Positions 1 through 6,401 of a stretch of 9,165 nucleotides of DNA are shown here, piece after piece; the first letter of the stretch is position 1; every line of letters starts with the position of its first letter. Where the stretch lies: assembly GCA_002686115.1 (NCBI GenBank), contig NZAF01000024.1:15375-24539 (forward strand), given 5' to 3'. Source of the DNA: Halobacteriovorax sp. (GTDB lineage: Bacteria; Bdellovibrionota; Bacteriovoracia; Bacteriovoracales; Bacteriovoracaceae). A program made the translations under genes and the position numbers. The notes below the pieces were generated by a model. The model saw nothing but the letters and a program-made list of their open reading frames with translations, had not been told where the DNA came from and ran no database searches.

Positions 1-836
1 ATAATTCTAAAAGCTAGAATGTCGTGAATTTGTTCAAAATCAACACCTCTAGCATTCATCTTTTTAAAGATAGAAAAGAAGTGCTTTGGCCTTCCCTTTA
101 TTTCAGCTTTTACTCCATACTCTAAAAGTTTTTCTTGGATGATACTGATTGTCTCACCTATATAGACTTCTCTTTCACCTTTTTTCATCGTGATCTTTTC
201 GGCCAGACGATAATACACTTCAGGGTGAAGGTATCTTAAACAGATGTCTTCGAGTTCTGTCTTTACAGAGTTAATACCAAGTCTACTTGCAAGAGGAACA
301 TAAATTTCTAAAGTCTCATTAGCAATCTTTCTCTGCTTCTCTTCTGAGACATATTGAAGAGTACGCATATTATGCATACGGTCTGCAAGCTTAACAATAA
401 TAACCCTCAAATCCTTGGCCATAGCAACGACCATCTTTCTGAAGTTTTCAGCTTGTGACTCTTCTTTAGTTTTAAATTTAATTTTTGATATTTTTGTAAG
501 TCCAACTACGATTTGGGCAATACTAGTTGAAAACTCTTTCTCTATTTCCTCAGGAGTTACATCACAGTCCTCTACAACGTCATGAAGAAGTCCTGCTATA
601 ATAGAGTCCATATCTAGTCTAAGCTTTATTAGAGTTCCAGCAACATTAATGGGATGAATGATATAATCCTCACCAGAACTTCTCTTTTGTCCCTCATGAG
701 ATTTCTCTGCAAAATTATATGCTTTTCTTAAAAGGGTGAAGTCAGCATCTGGATAATAGGCCTCTACTCTTTTGCAAAGTTCATCGATATTTAAATCTCT
801 TTCATGTGAAAAATCTAATTTTTGATAGACAGACAT
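1..836 (-). CDS. rel: Bifunctional (p)ppGpp synthetase/hydrolase, RelA/SpoT family (partial, C-terminus off the left edge)
   Basis: Makes and/or degrades the alarmone (p)ppGpp in the cytoplasm, the signal of the stringent response. The 278 visible codons cover the N-terminal HD hydrolase domain and the start of the synthetase domain. The hydrolase ligands are all present: H47 (KSHEGQKR), the HDVVED motif at 85-90 and D152 in LADRMHNMRT, so the hydrolase looks competent. At 249-278, GRPKHFFSIFKKM followed by IHDILAFRI matches the start of the RelA/SpoT synthetase domain, with D272 as the probable metal ligand. The rest of the synthetase, TGS and ACT regions should lie beyond base 1. The ATG at 836-834 shares its A with the gmk stop codon (TAATG). 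An AGGA lies 10 bases upstream inside gmk, so translation is probably coupled to gmk. The family is certain; whether the synthetase is active cannot be seen here. Confidence 0.95.
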   Translation of the reverse strand, partial: MSVYQKLDFSHERDLNIDELCKRVEAYYPDADFTLLRKAYNFAEKSHEGQKRSSGEDYIIHPINVAGTLIKLRLDMDSIIAGLLHDVVEDCDVTPEEIEKEFSTSIAQIVVGLTKISKIKFKTKEESQAENFRKMVVAMAKDLRVIIVKLADRMHNMRTLQYVSEEKQRKIANETLEIYVPLASRLGINSVKTELEDICLRYLHPEVYYRLAEKITMKKGEREVYIGETISIIQEKLLEYGVKAEIKGRPKHFFSIFKKMNARGVDFEQIHDILAFRI

Positions 837-1408
837 TATCCTAAAATCCTAGTGACGATATTTTTTAAATCTTTATATGCTCTTTCAAGATCATCATTGA
901 TGATTTTAAAATCAAAATCATCTTGGCGCTTTAGTTCATTTCTTGCATTTGTTAATCGTACCTGCAAAGACTCTTCACTCTCCGTACCACGCCCTCTTAG
1001 TCTCTGCTCAAGTACTTCAACTGATGGTGGGGCGATGAAGATAACATTTGCTTTATCCCCAAAGTAATCCTTAAAAGAGTCTGTTCCTTGAACATCCAAA
1101 TCAAAGAGAATGAACTCTCCCTCTTCAAGCTTTTGTGAAACAAATGATTTTGAAGTTCCATAGTAATTCCCATGAACTAGTGCCCATTCTAAAAATTCAT
1201 CTTTTGACTTCATCTCTAAAAAGTCATCTTTTGAAACAAAGAAGTAACTCTTACCATTAGTCTCACCTTCTCTTATAGATCTCGTCGTATACGATACAGA
1301 TTCTAAAAGTATTGGAAAGTCGTCTTTAAGCCTCTTAATAAGAGTAGACTTCCCCGTACCAGACGGCGCAACAATAACAATAATTTTGCCAGTAGCTTCT
1401 TTACTCAA
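836..1408 (-). CDS. gmk: Guanylate kinase
   Basis: Transfers phosphate from ATP to GMP giving GDP, an essential cytoplasmic step of purine nucleotide supply. At 190 residues it is slightly shorter than the usual 200-210 but complete. Motifs in order: P-loop APSGTGKS at 14-21 (Ala first, as in the E. coli enzyme), GMP-binding SVSYTTR at 37-43, YFFVS at 55-59, GNYYGTS at 80-86, FDLDVQG at 102-108, the lid segment RLRGRGTESEE at 136-146 and RL..AR.E at 151-158. The start is TTG at 1408-1406: an in-frame TGA lies just two codons upstream, so only this TTG or the ATT before it can start the protein, and the P-loop position fits. It overlaps the end of yicC by 8 bases and its stop overlaps the rel start by 1 base. 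The product GDP/GTP pool is the substrate of the downstream alarmone enzyme. In E. coli, rpoZ sits between gmk and spoT; here it is absent. Confidence 0.96.
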   Translation of the reverse strand: MSKEATGKIIVIVAPSGTGKSTLIKRLKDDFPILLESVSYTTRSIREGETNGKSYFFVSKDDFLEMKSKDEFLEWALVHGNYYGTSKSFVSQKLEEGEFILFDLDVQGTDSFKDYFGDKANVIFIAPPSVEVLEQRLRGRGTESEESLQVRLTNARNELKRQDDFDFKIINDDLERAYKDLKNIVTRILG

Positions 1409-2276
1409 AATTCAGTCCCTGCTCTCTAATTTTCTCCAGATGAACCTTCATCTGAACGACAGCATTACTAATCTCTTCTAAAGTAGACTTTGATCCCGTA
1501 GTATTTGTTTCTCTATTTAACTCTTGGATAAGAAAATCAATTTGCCTTCCGACTTCTCCGCCATCAGTTAGAATTTTATCTAACTTTAAAAGATGAGCTT
1601 CAATTCGATTGATCTCCTCGTGAACATCTGCTTTTTCAAGATAGTAAATCACCTCTTGCATAAACCTAGGTTCATCACTTGGAAGTGCCGTTTTATATTC
1701 TTCAAACTTCTTTGTTAGTCTCTCTTTAATACTTTCTTGAAACGTATCAGCAAGAGAAGAAACGACTTCATAATGTTTATGGAATTGATCTCGATGATCT
1801 TTTAATGTCTTTAAAAGTTTCTTGCCTTCTGAAGCTCGAGACTTTTTTAAATCCTCAAGAGCTTTTGGAAAACCTTCTTTAACCATTGAGGCGAGCTCAT
1901 CTTTAAAAGTATCGTCTTGCTCAAAATAAAACTCAGAGCGCAGAAATTCTGTTGGACGAATACTAATTTTATCTGCGTCCTCTCCAGCAATCTCTTTCAT
2001 TTTTCCAATAAAGGCCTTAACCTTTGCTGGATCAAGATCATCAAATTTTGATGCTGTCTCAATTCTTTTGTAATTGATAAAAACATCAAAACTTCCACGC
2101 TTAAAGTACTTTGCGATCTCATTTCTTAGATCAAGCTCAACAGGTGCAAAGAGTGAAGACATTTTAAAACGAATATCTTTAAATCTATGATTTACAGATT
2201 TAACCTCAATACTTAAAAGAATATTTTCTCTTTCGACTTCAGCTTTACCAAAGCCAGTCATTGAATATACTGGCAC
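1401..2276 (-). CDS. yicC: YicC/YloC family endoribonuclease-like protein
   Basis: Member of the YicC/YloC family, cytoplasmic proteins associated with stress survival and more recently reported as endoribonucleases acting on small RNAs. The 291-residue length is normal. Family signatures are clear: SMTGFG at 5-10, EVKSVNHRF at 24-32, an acidic HEEINRIEAHL at 219-229, GRQIDFLIQELNRE at 243-256 followed by NTTGSKS, and a C-terminal REQGLNFE. The E/D/H-rich C-terminal domain (formerly DUF1732) is thought to hold the catalytic site. The chosen start is GTG at 2276 with AGGGAG five bases upstream. An ATG at codon 6 (2261) is possible, since GAGGTG lies 12 bases before it, and would remove only five residues. 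It is first of the overlapping yicC-gmk-rel set, an order common in bacteria. The function is known for the family; nothing here shows the RNA target. Confidence 0.93.
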   Translation of the reverse strand: MPVYSMTGFGKAEVERENILLSIEVKSVNHRFKDIRFKMSSLFAPVELDLRNEIAKYFKRGSFDVFINYKRIETASKFDDLDPAKVKAFIGKMKEIAGEDADKISIRPTEFLRSEFYFEQDDTFKDELASMVKEGFPKALEDLKKSRASEGKKLLKTLKDHRDQFHKHYEVVSSLADTFQESIKERLTKKFEEYKTALPSDEPRFMQEVIYYLEKADVHEEINRIEAHLLKLDKILTDGGEVGRQIDFLIQELNRETNTTGSKSTLEEISNAVVQMKVHLEKIREQGLNFE

Positions 2277-2300
2277 CTCTTCTCCCTATTAAATATTTTG

Positions 2301-2315
2301 AGGTGTTATACACCT
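2301..2315. repeat. Short inverted repeat over the putative yicC -10 (possible operator)
   Basis: The 15 bases AGGTGTTATACACCT form two perfect 6-base arms (AGGTGT/ACACCT) around TAT. On the minus strand the repeat covers the candidate -10 TATAAC. A regulator bound here would block RNA polymerase at the yicC-gmk-rel cluster. Seen from the plus strand the arms are followed by TTTT, so a weak terminator of antisense reads is the alternative. Only one copy was noticed in the window. Confidence 0.35.
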
Positions 2316-2334
2316 TTTCGCTCTAAATGGCCAA
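2305..2334 (-). promoter_or_regulatory. Candidate sigma-70-type promoter for yicC-gmk-rel
   Basis: On the minus strand, TTGGCC (2334-2329) and TATAAC (2310-2305) are separated by 18 bases, which would start transcription about 20 bases before the yicC GTG. The -10 is a 5/6 match and the -35 only 3/6, so this is a reasonable but unproven promoter. It lies in the 65-base gap after the lipoprotein gene, so yicC could also be read through from that gene. Confidence 0.4.
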
Positions 2335-2341
2335 GGGACAC

Positions 2342-2998
2342 TTACTCAGTGACCCAACCATCAACACGTCCTCTTTCAAAGTAAACGACTCTTCTTTCGC
2401 CGGCTTCAAAGAAAGTCCATCTCTCATTCTCAAGTCTAGGATCTCCCGCAATATCAACTCTATGCGGATTCCCCCACTTGGTGACAACATCTTCTTTTAA
2501 CATGCCGCGAGCAATAATTCTTGAATCCCTTGGCGAGTACTTAAAATATGATGCAGGCTTTCTTGAGTTGTTAACCTGCCTCTTATTGGAATATAAACTA
2601 TAAAGATACTCTTCTCTTTCTGACTCGCTCAAACTTAGAAAGTAGACCTTTTGTGAGTCTGATTCAAATAAATCTCTGTGGCGATCAAACCAAACTTGTT
2701 GTTCAGGACTAAGCTTACTTAATTTCTTATGAAGCTCTTTTTGAATCCTTACTCTTTCTCTGTATTCAGGATTCATCTCATCGTACTCTGGAGTTCTCTT
2801 CGCTCTTTGCTCCTCAGTCATGCCAATTTGGCCAGTATCCCCAGACACTGTTTCAAATGTATTCCCTGGAGAGAAAAGCGGTTCTTCTTGTCCTTCATTC
2901 ATTTCGCCTAGAAATGAGCGATCAAACATAATAGGCCCACAACCTACTAACGCCTGAAGTAATATTAATAAGTTTAAATGTCTTACAAGACTATACAT
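2342..2998 (-). CDS. Predicted lipoprotein with a SmpA/BamE-like C-terminal domain
   Basis: Probably an outer-membrane or periplasm-facing lipoprotein of 218 residues. A short signal peptide with a hydrophobic stretch at 8-19 ends in the lipobox LVGC (Cys20). Next comes a charged, Gln/Glu-rich helical middle with two similar units (LSPEQQVWFDRHRDLF at 96-111 and LSLSESEREEYLYSLY at 121-136). The C-terminus at about 158-216 has the pattern IIARGMLKEDVVTKWGNP, then ERWTFF, VVYFERGRVDGW. This resembles the SmpA/OmlA (BamE) fold, in which a GM..DV...G.P helix precedes strands ending in F..G.V..W. I chose ATG 2998 because AGGGG lies 7 bases upstream and a signal peptide follows directly; a longer reading to 3127 has neither. 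It precedes yicC by 65 bases. The lipoprotein call is firm; the BamE-like assignment is pattern-based and does not mean it is the BAM-complex BamE. Confidence 0.8.
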   Translation of the reverse strand: MYSLVRHLNLLILLQALVGCGPIMFDRSFLGEMNEGQEEPLFSPGNTFETVSGDTGQIGMTEEQRAKRTPEYDEMNPEYRERVRIQKELHKKLSKLSPEQQVWFDRHRDLFESDSQKVYFLSLSESEREEYLYSLYSNKRQVNNSRKPASYFKYSPRDSRIIARGMLKEDVVTKWGNPHRVDIAGDPRLENERWTFFEAGERRVVYFERGRVDGWVTE

Positions 2999-3210
2999 GT
3001 AATTTCCCCTACTTATACCTCTATATTCCCAAAATACTAAAATCTGTATCGTAAAAAAGATCATACATCTGCAATTGAAGAGCTCTTTTTTGTATGGGGG
3101 GAAATTTTTTTCACTTATTTGAGTCAATTGCTCAGTTCAAAAGTCACTTTCTAATGAAATGAGTCTAGATTCCGATAAATTAAGTGAATATTGGCGTACG
3201 GAGTCGCTTT
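2999..3210. other. Divergent intergenic spacer, no gene recognised
   Basis: These 212 bases separate the lipoprotein gene (minus) from the FliL-like gene (plus), and must hold both promoters unless the genes are read from elsewhere. I found no convincing -35/-10 pair for either. Visible elements are the ribosome binding sites at each end, a perfect 10-base palindrome AAGAGCTCTT at 3078-3087 running into six T (3086-3091), and a run of six G (3096-3101) followed by A/T runs. No ORF with a ribosome binding site was seen. Confidence 0.6.
3199..3203 (+). promoter_or_regulatory. Ribosome binding site that decides the FliL-like start
   Basis: CGGAG at 3199-3203 stands 7 bases before the in-frame TTG at 3211. 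The upstream GTG at 3184 is preceded only by GATAAATTAA, which has no Shine-Dalgarno match. This favours TTG 3211 as the start. Confidence 0.6.
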
Positions 3211-4101
3211 TTGAAGTTTTTGATAAAAATTGAATACATTCTAAATAAAATCATCATTGTGATTCTAGAAGGCATATCTTCTAAGATTTCAGATGCAACA
3301 CCTAATAAAGTGAAGACATTCATAACGAAGTCAAAGACTAACGCTTATCAAAAAAGAGACCTTATCCAAAAGAAGATTAAAGATAGTGCGAATCAGTCTA
3401 AACTTTGGGCGAAAGAAAAAGTCACTCAAACAAAGACTCGTGCAGAAGATATCAAGAAAAAGACAAATACGACTATTAATAAAGCAAAGACTTACGACTG
3501 GAAAAGCTTAAATGCATCAAAGATCTCCGCGATAATTGCGGCTATTCTCGTTCCTTATGCAACAAAGTTAAAAAGTTCTATTGTCTCACTCAAACCTTCT
3601 ACAATAATTGGTTTCACTGTTACTGGTATGGCGGTTGGTCTCTCTAGTATTACTATCTATAATGAATCTAAGAATATTGAAGAAAAAATAAATGAAGGAA
3701 AAGTAAGAGAACCTTCCTCTATTTCTGACACCATGGATAAGAATGCTTGGACTAGATCGAGGTATCGAAATTACAAACAGAAGAGACTGAGTTTAAGTTC
3801 AGTGTCAATGCCAATATACATCAAAAATAGACAAGGGATGCAATCAATAAAAATCGATTTCACCTTCATCTCATCAAATCGCTATATCGCTCAATACTTT
3901 AAAAAGCCACAAAATGAATTCAGATTAAGAGATCGAATTAATAAAACTGTCGAGCCCGTTATACCTTCTTTTCCTATGGAGCCAGAAGGTAAGAGAATCA
4001 TTAAAGATAAGATCAAGGCCGAAATGAATATTCTATTAAAAGAGATGAAAATCGAAGGTGAAATCAGCGAGATTTACATCGATAATATCTTAAACGGCTG
4101 A
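3211..4101 (+). CDS. Membrane protein with a FliL-like C-terminal domain and a lysine-rich N-terminal region
   Basis: Not assignable to a named gene. With the TTG start at 3211 it has 296 residues. It has a hydrophobic, basic N-terminus (about 2-21), a strongly basic, Lys/Thr/Ala-rich probable helix (about 33-98) and a clear membrane segment near 130-150 (IIGFTVTGMAVGLSSITIY). The C-terminal part (about 202-296) resembles the FliL extracytoplasmic domain: a strand IKIDFTFI, then LRDRI, PEGKRIIKDKIKAEMN and a final strand GEISEIYIDNIL, matching the FliL pattern EGK..L...I...LN......G.I..VYF. FliL proteins sit around the flagellar stator and are usually 150-180 residues, so the long N-terminal extension is unusual. 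The GTG start at 3184 would add nine residues. No flagellar gene is adjacent. Its stop overlaps the end of the sigma-54 activator by 12 bases. The FliL link is my inference from pattern alone. Confidence 0.65.
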   Translation: MKFLIKIEYILNKIIIVILEGISSKISDATPNKVKTFITKSKTNAYQKRDLIQKKIKDSANQSKLWAKEKVTQTKTRAEDIKKKTNTTINKAKTYDWKSLNASKISAIIAAILVPYATKLKSSIVSLKPSTIIGFTVTGMAVGLSSITIYNESKNIEEKINEGKVREPSSISDTMDKNAWTRSRYRNYKQKRLSLSSVSMPIYIKNRQGMQSIKIDFTFISSNRYIAQYFKKPQNEFRLRDRINKTVEPVIPSFPMEPEGKRIIKDKIKAEMNILLKEMKIEGEISEIYIDNILNG

Positions 4102-5346
4102 TTTTAAAATCACTTTCTTCGCAGTGTTATAAGAAATATTTAATGCCTTTGCAGTAAGGACAATATCTTCGCCTAGCCGAAAATATGCTTTTTTAATATA
4201 TGCTTCCTTTACTCTATTTAAAGAGATAATGTTATGATCTTCCTCAATTGGTATTTCATCATTAAAAATCTCTAAATCAATATCATCAATATTTAGAAAA
4301 CGTGTCTTTGAAAGGCATCTTTTACGATCAAGATGCCCATAGAGTTGTCTTATATTTCCAGGCCAAGGCATGGTCTTATAGAGAGCATAAAGCCTTCTTG
4401 AAAAAAGAACCCCATGATCTCTTTCATACATTTTTAGATACCTATCAATTAAAGACTTATTATCCCTAAGACTTAAAAGTTTTAATTGATGACCGCTTGA
4501 AACTCGATAGAAAAAATCAGATCTCATCATATCGTTTTTCACAAGACTCTTTAGAGGTGAGCCAGAAGCAATAATCAATCTCACATCGACCTTTTCTGAA
4601 CTCTCTCCTCCAACGGCCCTCACTCTTTTATCATCTAAAAAAAGAAGTAATTTAACTTGCATTTCTTTTGAAAGAGAGTCTATTTCATCAAGAAATAATG
4701 TCCCCTGGTGAGCTCTTTTTATGGCACCATCTCTTGATTTAGAGGCTCCTGTAAAAGCTCCTTTTTCGTGACCAAACAATTCAGATTCAATAAGTCCCTT
4801 ACTAAGGGCTGAGATATTTAAATGAATAAAATCTCCAGTTCTACCAGACTCATTATGAATCTTCTTCGCTAAGAAGCTCTTTCCCGTCCCTGTTTCCCCT
4901 TCGATAAGTATATTCAAACTGCTACGTACGATTTCACGATCGAGAGAACTTTCAACTTCCTCCATGCCTTCATTCTTTTCTTTTAGAATGATTTTATTAA
5001 GTCCCAATATAAGCTCATCTCTTCTCTGTAAAAGACTCTTACAGCTGTAGATAGAGTTATACTTAAAAACCTCTTCACCACTAGACTCAAGGCAATAGAT
5101 ATCTCCATTTAAGGTGCTCTTTAGCTTCAAATGAAATTCACCATGCTCACCATTTCTGGCAGGGATAATGATATCTGTCCCCTCAATTTTTACATTATAT
5201 GAAGGTCTAAGAATCATACGATAATGAGTTTTCATGAGTTTTACTGACCTCTTTCTTCCAAAGAGTGGTAAAATCTCTATAGAATCTCCTATTGTTAGGA
5301 ATTGGTCTTTTACATCATCTGGTAATTTTGCTAATTGTAACTCCAT
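4090..5346 (-). CDS. Sigma-54-dependent transcriptional activator (AAA+ plus Fis-type HTH), no receiver domain
   Basis: Uses ATP hydrolysis to open sigma-54 RNA polymerase promoters. In 418 residues: an N-terminal region of about 125, the AAA+ domain (about 130-345) and a Fis-type helix-turn-helix (about 382-416, LTAKALNISYNTAKKV). Walker A is GETGTGKS (150-157), the sigma-54 contact loop GAFTGA (196-201), Walker B GTLFLDEID (215-223), Arg-finger region R275/R281, and WPGNIRQL (328-335). Sensor I is atypical: IIASGSPL (258-265) where AATN is usual, so Gly262 replaces Asn. The N-terminus lacks a phospho-acceptor receiver. Its end (GDIYCLESSGEE, then RRDELILGLNKIIL) resembles the last strands of an FHA domain, which often controls such activators in this group of bacteria; that is tentative. 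Start ATG 5346 has GGAGG five bases upstream; the extra 22 codons up to 5412 have no such support. Target genes are unknown. Confidence 0.92.
   Translation of the reverse strand: MELQLAKLPDDVKDQFLTIGDSIEILPLFGRKRSVKLMKTHYRMILRPSYNVKIEGTDIIIPARNGEHGEFHLKLKSTLNGDIYCLESSGEEVFKYNSIYSCKSLLQRRDELILGLNKIILKEKNEGMEEVESSLDREIVRSSLNILIEGETGTGKSFLAKKIHNESGRTGDFIHLNISALSKGLIESELFGHEKGAFTGASKSRDGAIKRAHQGTLFLDEIDSLSKEMQVKLLLFLDDKRVRAVGGESSEKVDVRLIIASGSPLKSLVKNDMMRSDFFYRVSSGHQLKLLSLRDNKSLIDRYLKMYERDHGVLFSRRLYALYKTMPWPGNIRQLYGHLDRKRCLSKTRFLNIDDIDLEIFNDEIPIEEDHNIISLNRVKEAYIKKAYFRLGEDIVLTAKALNISYNTAKKVILKSAV
4099..4112. repeat. 14-base perfect palindrome at the convergent gene ends
   Basis: TGATTTTAAAATCA reads the same on both strands. 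It contains the TGA stop of the FliL-like gene and codes for part of the last residues of the activator on the other strand. It has no loop and only two G:C pairs per arm-set, so it is a poor intrinsic terminator. It could be a protein-binding site or chance in AT-rich DNA. Confidence 0.4.
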
Positions 5347-5394
5347 AAAAACCTCCAAAACTTTAAAATGACTTATAGGTAATAGGGCCAAATA

Positions 5395-6066
5395 ATGACA
5401 GTAAATATCCATAAAGCTTCAACTAATTTCAGATATGGGATCACCGATCCAAACCAATTAATTGAATTCCTACAAACAGAGAAACCTATTGGAATAAGCT
5501 TTATTGGGCGAAGTAATGTTGGGAAATCTTCGACTATAAATCGTCTCTTTGGAAAAAATACTGCGCAAACATCTAAGACTCCTGGTAGAACAAGACAAAT
5601 TAATATCTTTGAATTTTATTTGGAAATTGATGGAAAGCCTGAATCAGGAGAGAGAAAGTTTTGGCTTTTTGATTTACCTGGTTATGGTCACGCAAGCGTC
5701 TCTCGAAAGATGCAAGATGAATGGCAAACACTAATGCATGACTTCTTCGTTCATGCTGGTGAAAATGTTCTCATGCTTAATCTCCAAGATGCCAGACACC
5801 CAAATCAAAAAAGTGACTTACAATTTAAAGACTATCTCAAAAACTTTGATCATGAGACTTTTCTAGTTCTCAATAAATTAGACAAACTAAAGAAACAAAA
5901 AGAGCGAGCTCAGCTTGAAAAGATGAAGCCGCAAATCTTTAAGGAACATAAAAGCGTAAAACAGATCTATTTTATCTCTGCTGAGTCCGGACAAGGTACT
6001 GAAAACCTAGAAAGAGGAATTGTAGAATATCTACTTTTAAAAGAGCAGATTGACGCTAATTTATAA
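5395..6066 (+). CDS. engB: Ribosome biogenesis GTP-binding protein EngB (YsxC/YihA)
   Basis: Essential small GTPase that acts in late assembly of the large ribosomal subunit. The 223-residue length is normal for the family. G motifs in order: G1 GRSNVGKSS (38-46), G2 TPGRT (62-66), G3 DLPGYG (93-98), G4 NKLDK (160-164) and G5 ISAESGQG (194-201); the QDARHP segment at 131-136 corresponds to the family's DARH.P. The start is ATG 5395 with AGGG seven bases upstream. It is divergent from the sigma-54 activator with only 48 bases between the two starts, which leaves little room for two full promoters. A -10-like TATAGG near 5375 has no matching -35, so the promoter is unassigned and may lie partly inside the activator gene. 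It overlaps the end of the 99-residue unknown gene by 6 bases. Confidence 0.96.
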   Translation: MTVNIHKASTNFRYGITDPNQLIEFLQTEKPIGISFIGRSNVGKSSTINRLFGKNTAQTSKTPGRTRQINIFEFYLEIDGKPESGERKFWLFDLPGYGHASVSRKMQDEWQTLMHDFFVHAGENVLMLNLQDARHPNQKSDLQFKDYLKNFDHETFLVLNKLDKLKKQKERAQLEKMKPQIFKEHKSVKQIYFISAESGQGTENLERGIVEYLLLKEQIDANL

Positions 6067-6360
6067 TTCGGAATTATCCTTTTTTATATCTTGAACCTGG
6101 TTTTCAATGTGCGCCAGATCTTTTTCACATTTTTCAATATCGGCAAGAAGCTCATCGACTCTCGGGTTTTCCCATTCTAAAAGTCCTGCTTTAAGATGTT
6201 TATGGGCAAGCTTTCCAAGCTCCTCATAGCACGAGTGAAGTTCAGAATTTGTTTGAGTAGCTGTGATCATTTTCTTTCCGATCACTGTCGCCTTTGTAAT
6301 TTCATCCTGACAATCTCTCATGATCTTCTTAAATTTAAACTGCCAATCATTATTTTGCAT
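6061..6360 (-). CDS. Small unknown protein, largely helical, 99 residues
   Basis: I do not recognise a named family. The gene is well supported: ATG 6360 with AGGAG six bases upstream, and a good promoter ahead. The protein is charged, with no signal peptide or membrane segment, so probably cytoplasmic. The first half holds IGKKMITATQTNSELHSCYE and a conserved-looking EELGKLAHKHLKAGLLEWENP; residues about 69-95 (ELLADIEKCEKDLAHIENQVQDIKK) have heptad spacing and probably form a short coiled coil. Cys16, Cys44 and Cys78 are scattered and do not form a zinc-finger pattern. It converges on engB with a 6-base stop overlap and diverges from the acyltransferase gene. No function can be inferred. 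Confidence 0.75.
   Translation of the reverse strand: MQNNDWQFKFKKIMRDCQDEITKATVIGKKMITATQTNSELHSCYEELGKLAHKHLKAGLLEWENPRVDELLADIEKCEKDLAHIENQVQDIKKDNSEL
6063..6085 (+). terminator. Weak candidate intrinsic terminator for engB
   Basis: Starting inside the overlapping stop codons, ATAATT-CGG-AATTAT can form a 6-bp stem with a 3-base loop, followed after CC by six T (6080-6085). The stem is almost all A:T, so it is weak. The position directly at the engB stop is what makes it worth listing. It lies inside the coding end of the opposite gene. Confidence 0.35.
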
Positions 6361-6401
6361 TCTCTACTCCTGATCGATCAAAGTTCTTATATCGACACCT
6401 T

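Noticed and set aside
822..1067. Plus-strand ORF opposite gmk, and similar ORFs at 2729-2911, 5549-5734, 6196-6492 and 6808-6996
   Set aside because: Each lies in another frame or strand of a gene with clear family motifs or a strong start, and shows no protein motif of its own.
3078..3091. AAGAGCTCTT followed by T6 as an intrinsic terminator
   Set aside because: The palindrome has no loop; a realistic 4-base loop leaves only three base pairs, and no gene ends there.
2999..3127. Longer form of the lipoprotein starting at 3127
   Set aside because: It would bury the signal peptide and lipobox 43 residues inside the protein, and the ATG at 2998 has a strong ribosome binding site.
3121..3133. 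GAGTCAATTGCTC as an operator-like palindrome
   Set aside because: The outer GAG/CTC arms and the inner CAATTG are out of register by one base, so it is not a true inverted repeat.
5374..5394. Possible sigma-54 (-24/-12) promoter on the minus strand, from TTGGCCC upstream of the activator gene
   Set aside because: The GG element is there, but at the -12 distance the required GC is TA, so the site does not fit; autoregulation through sigma-54 is not supported.
5347..5412. Longer form of the sigma-54 activator starting at 5412
   Set aside because: The extra 22 codons overlap engB and lack a ribosome binding site, whereas GGAGG stands five bases before ATG 5346.
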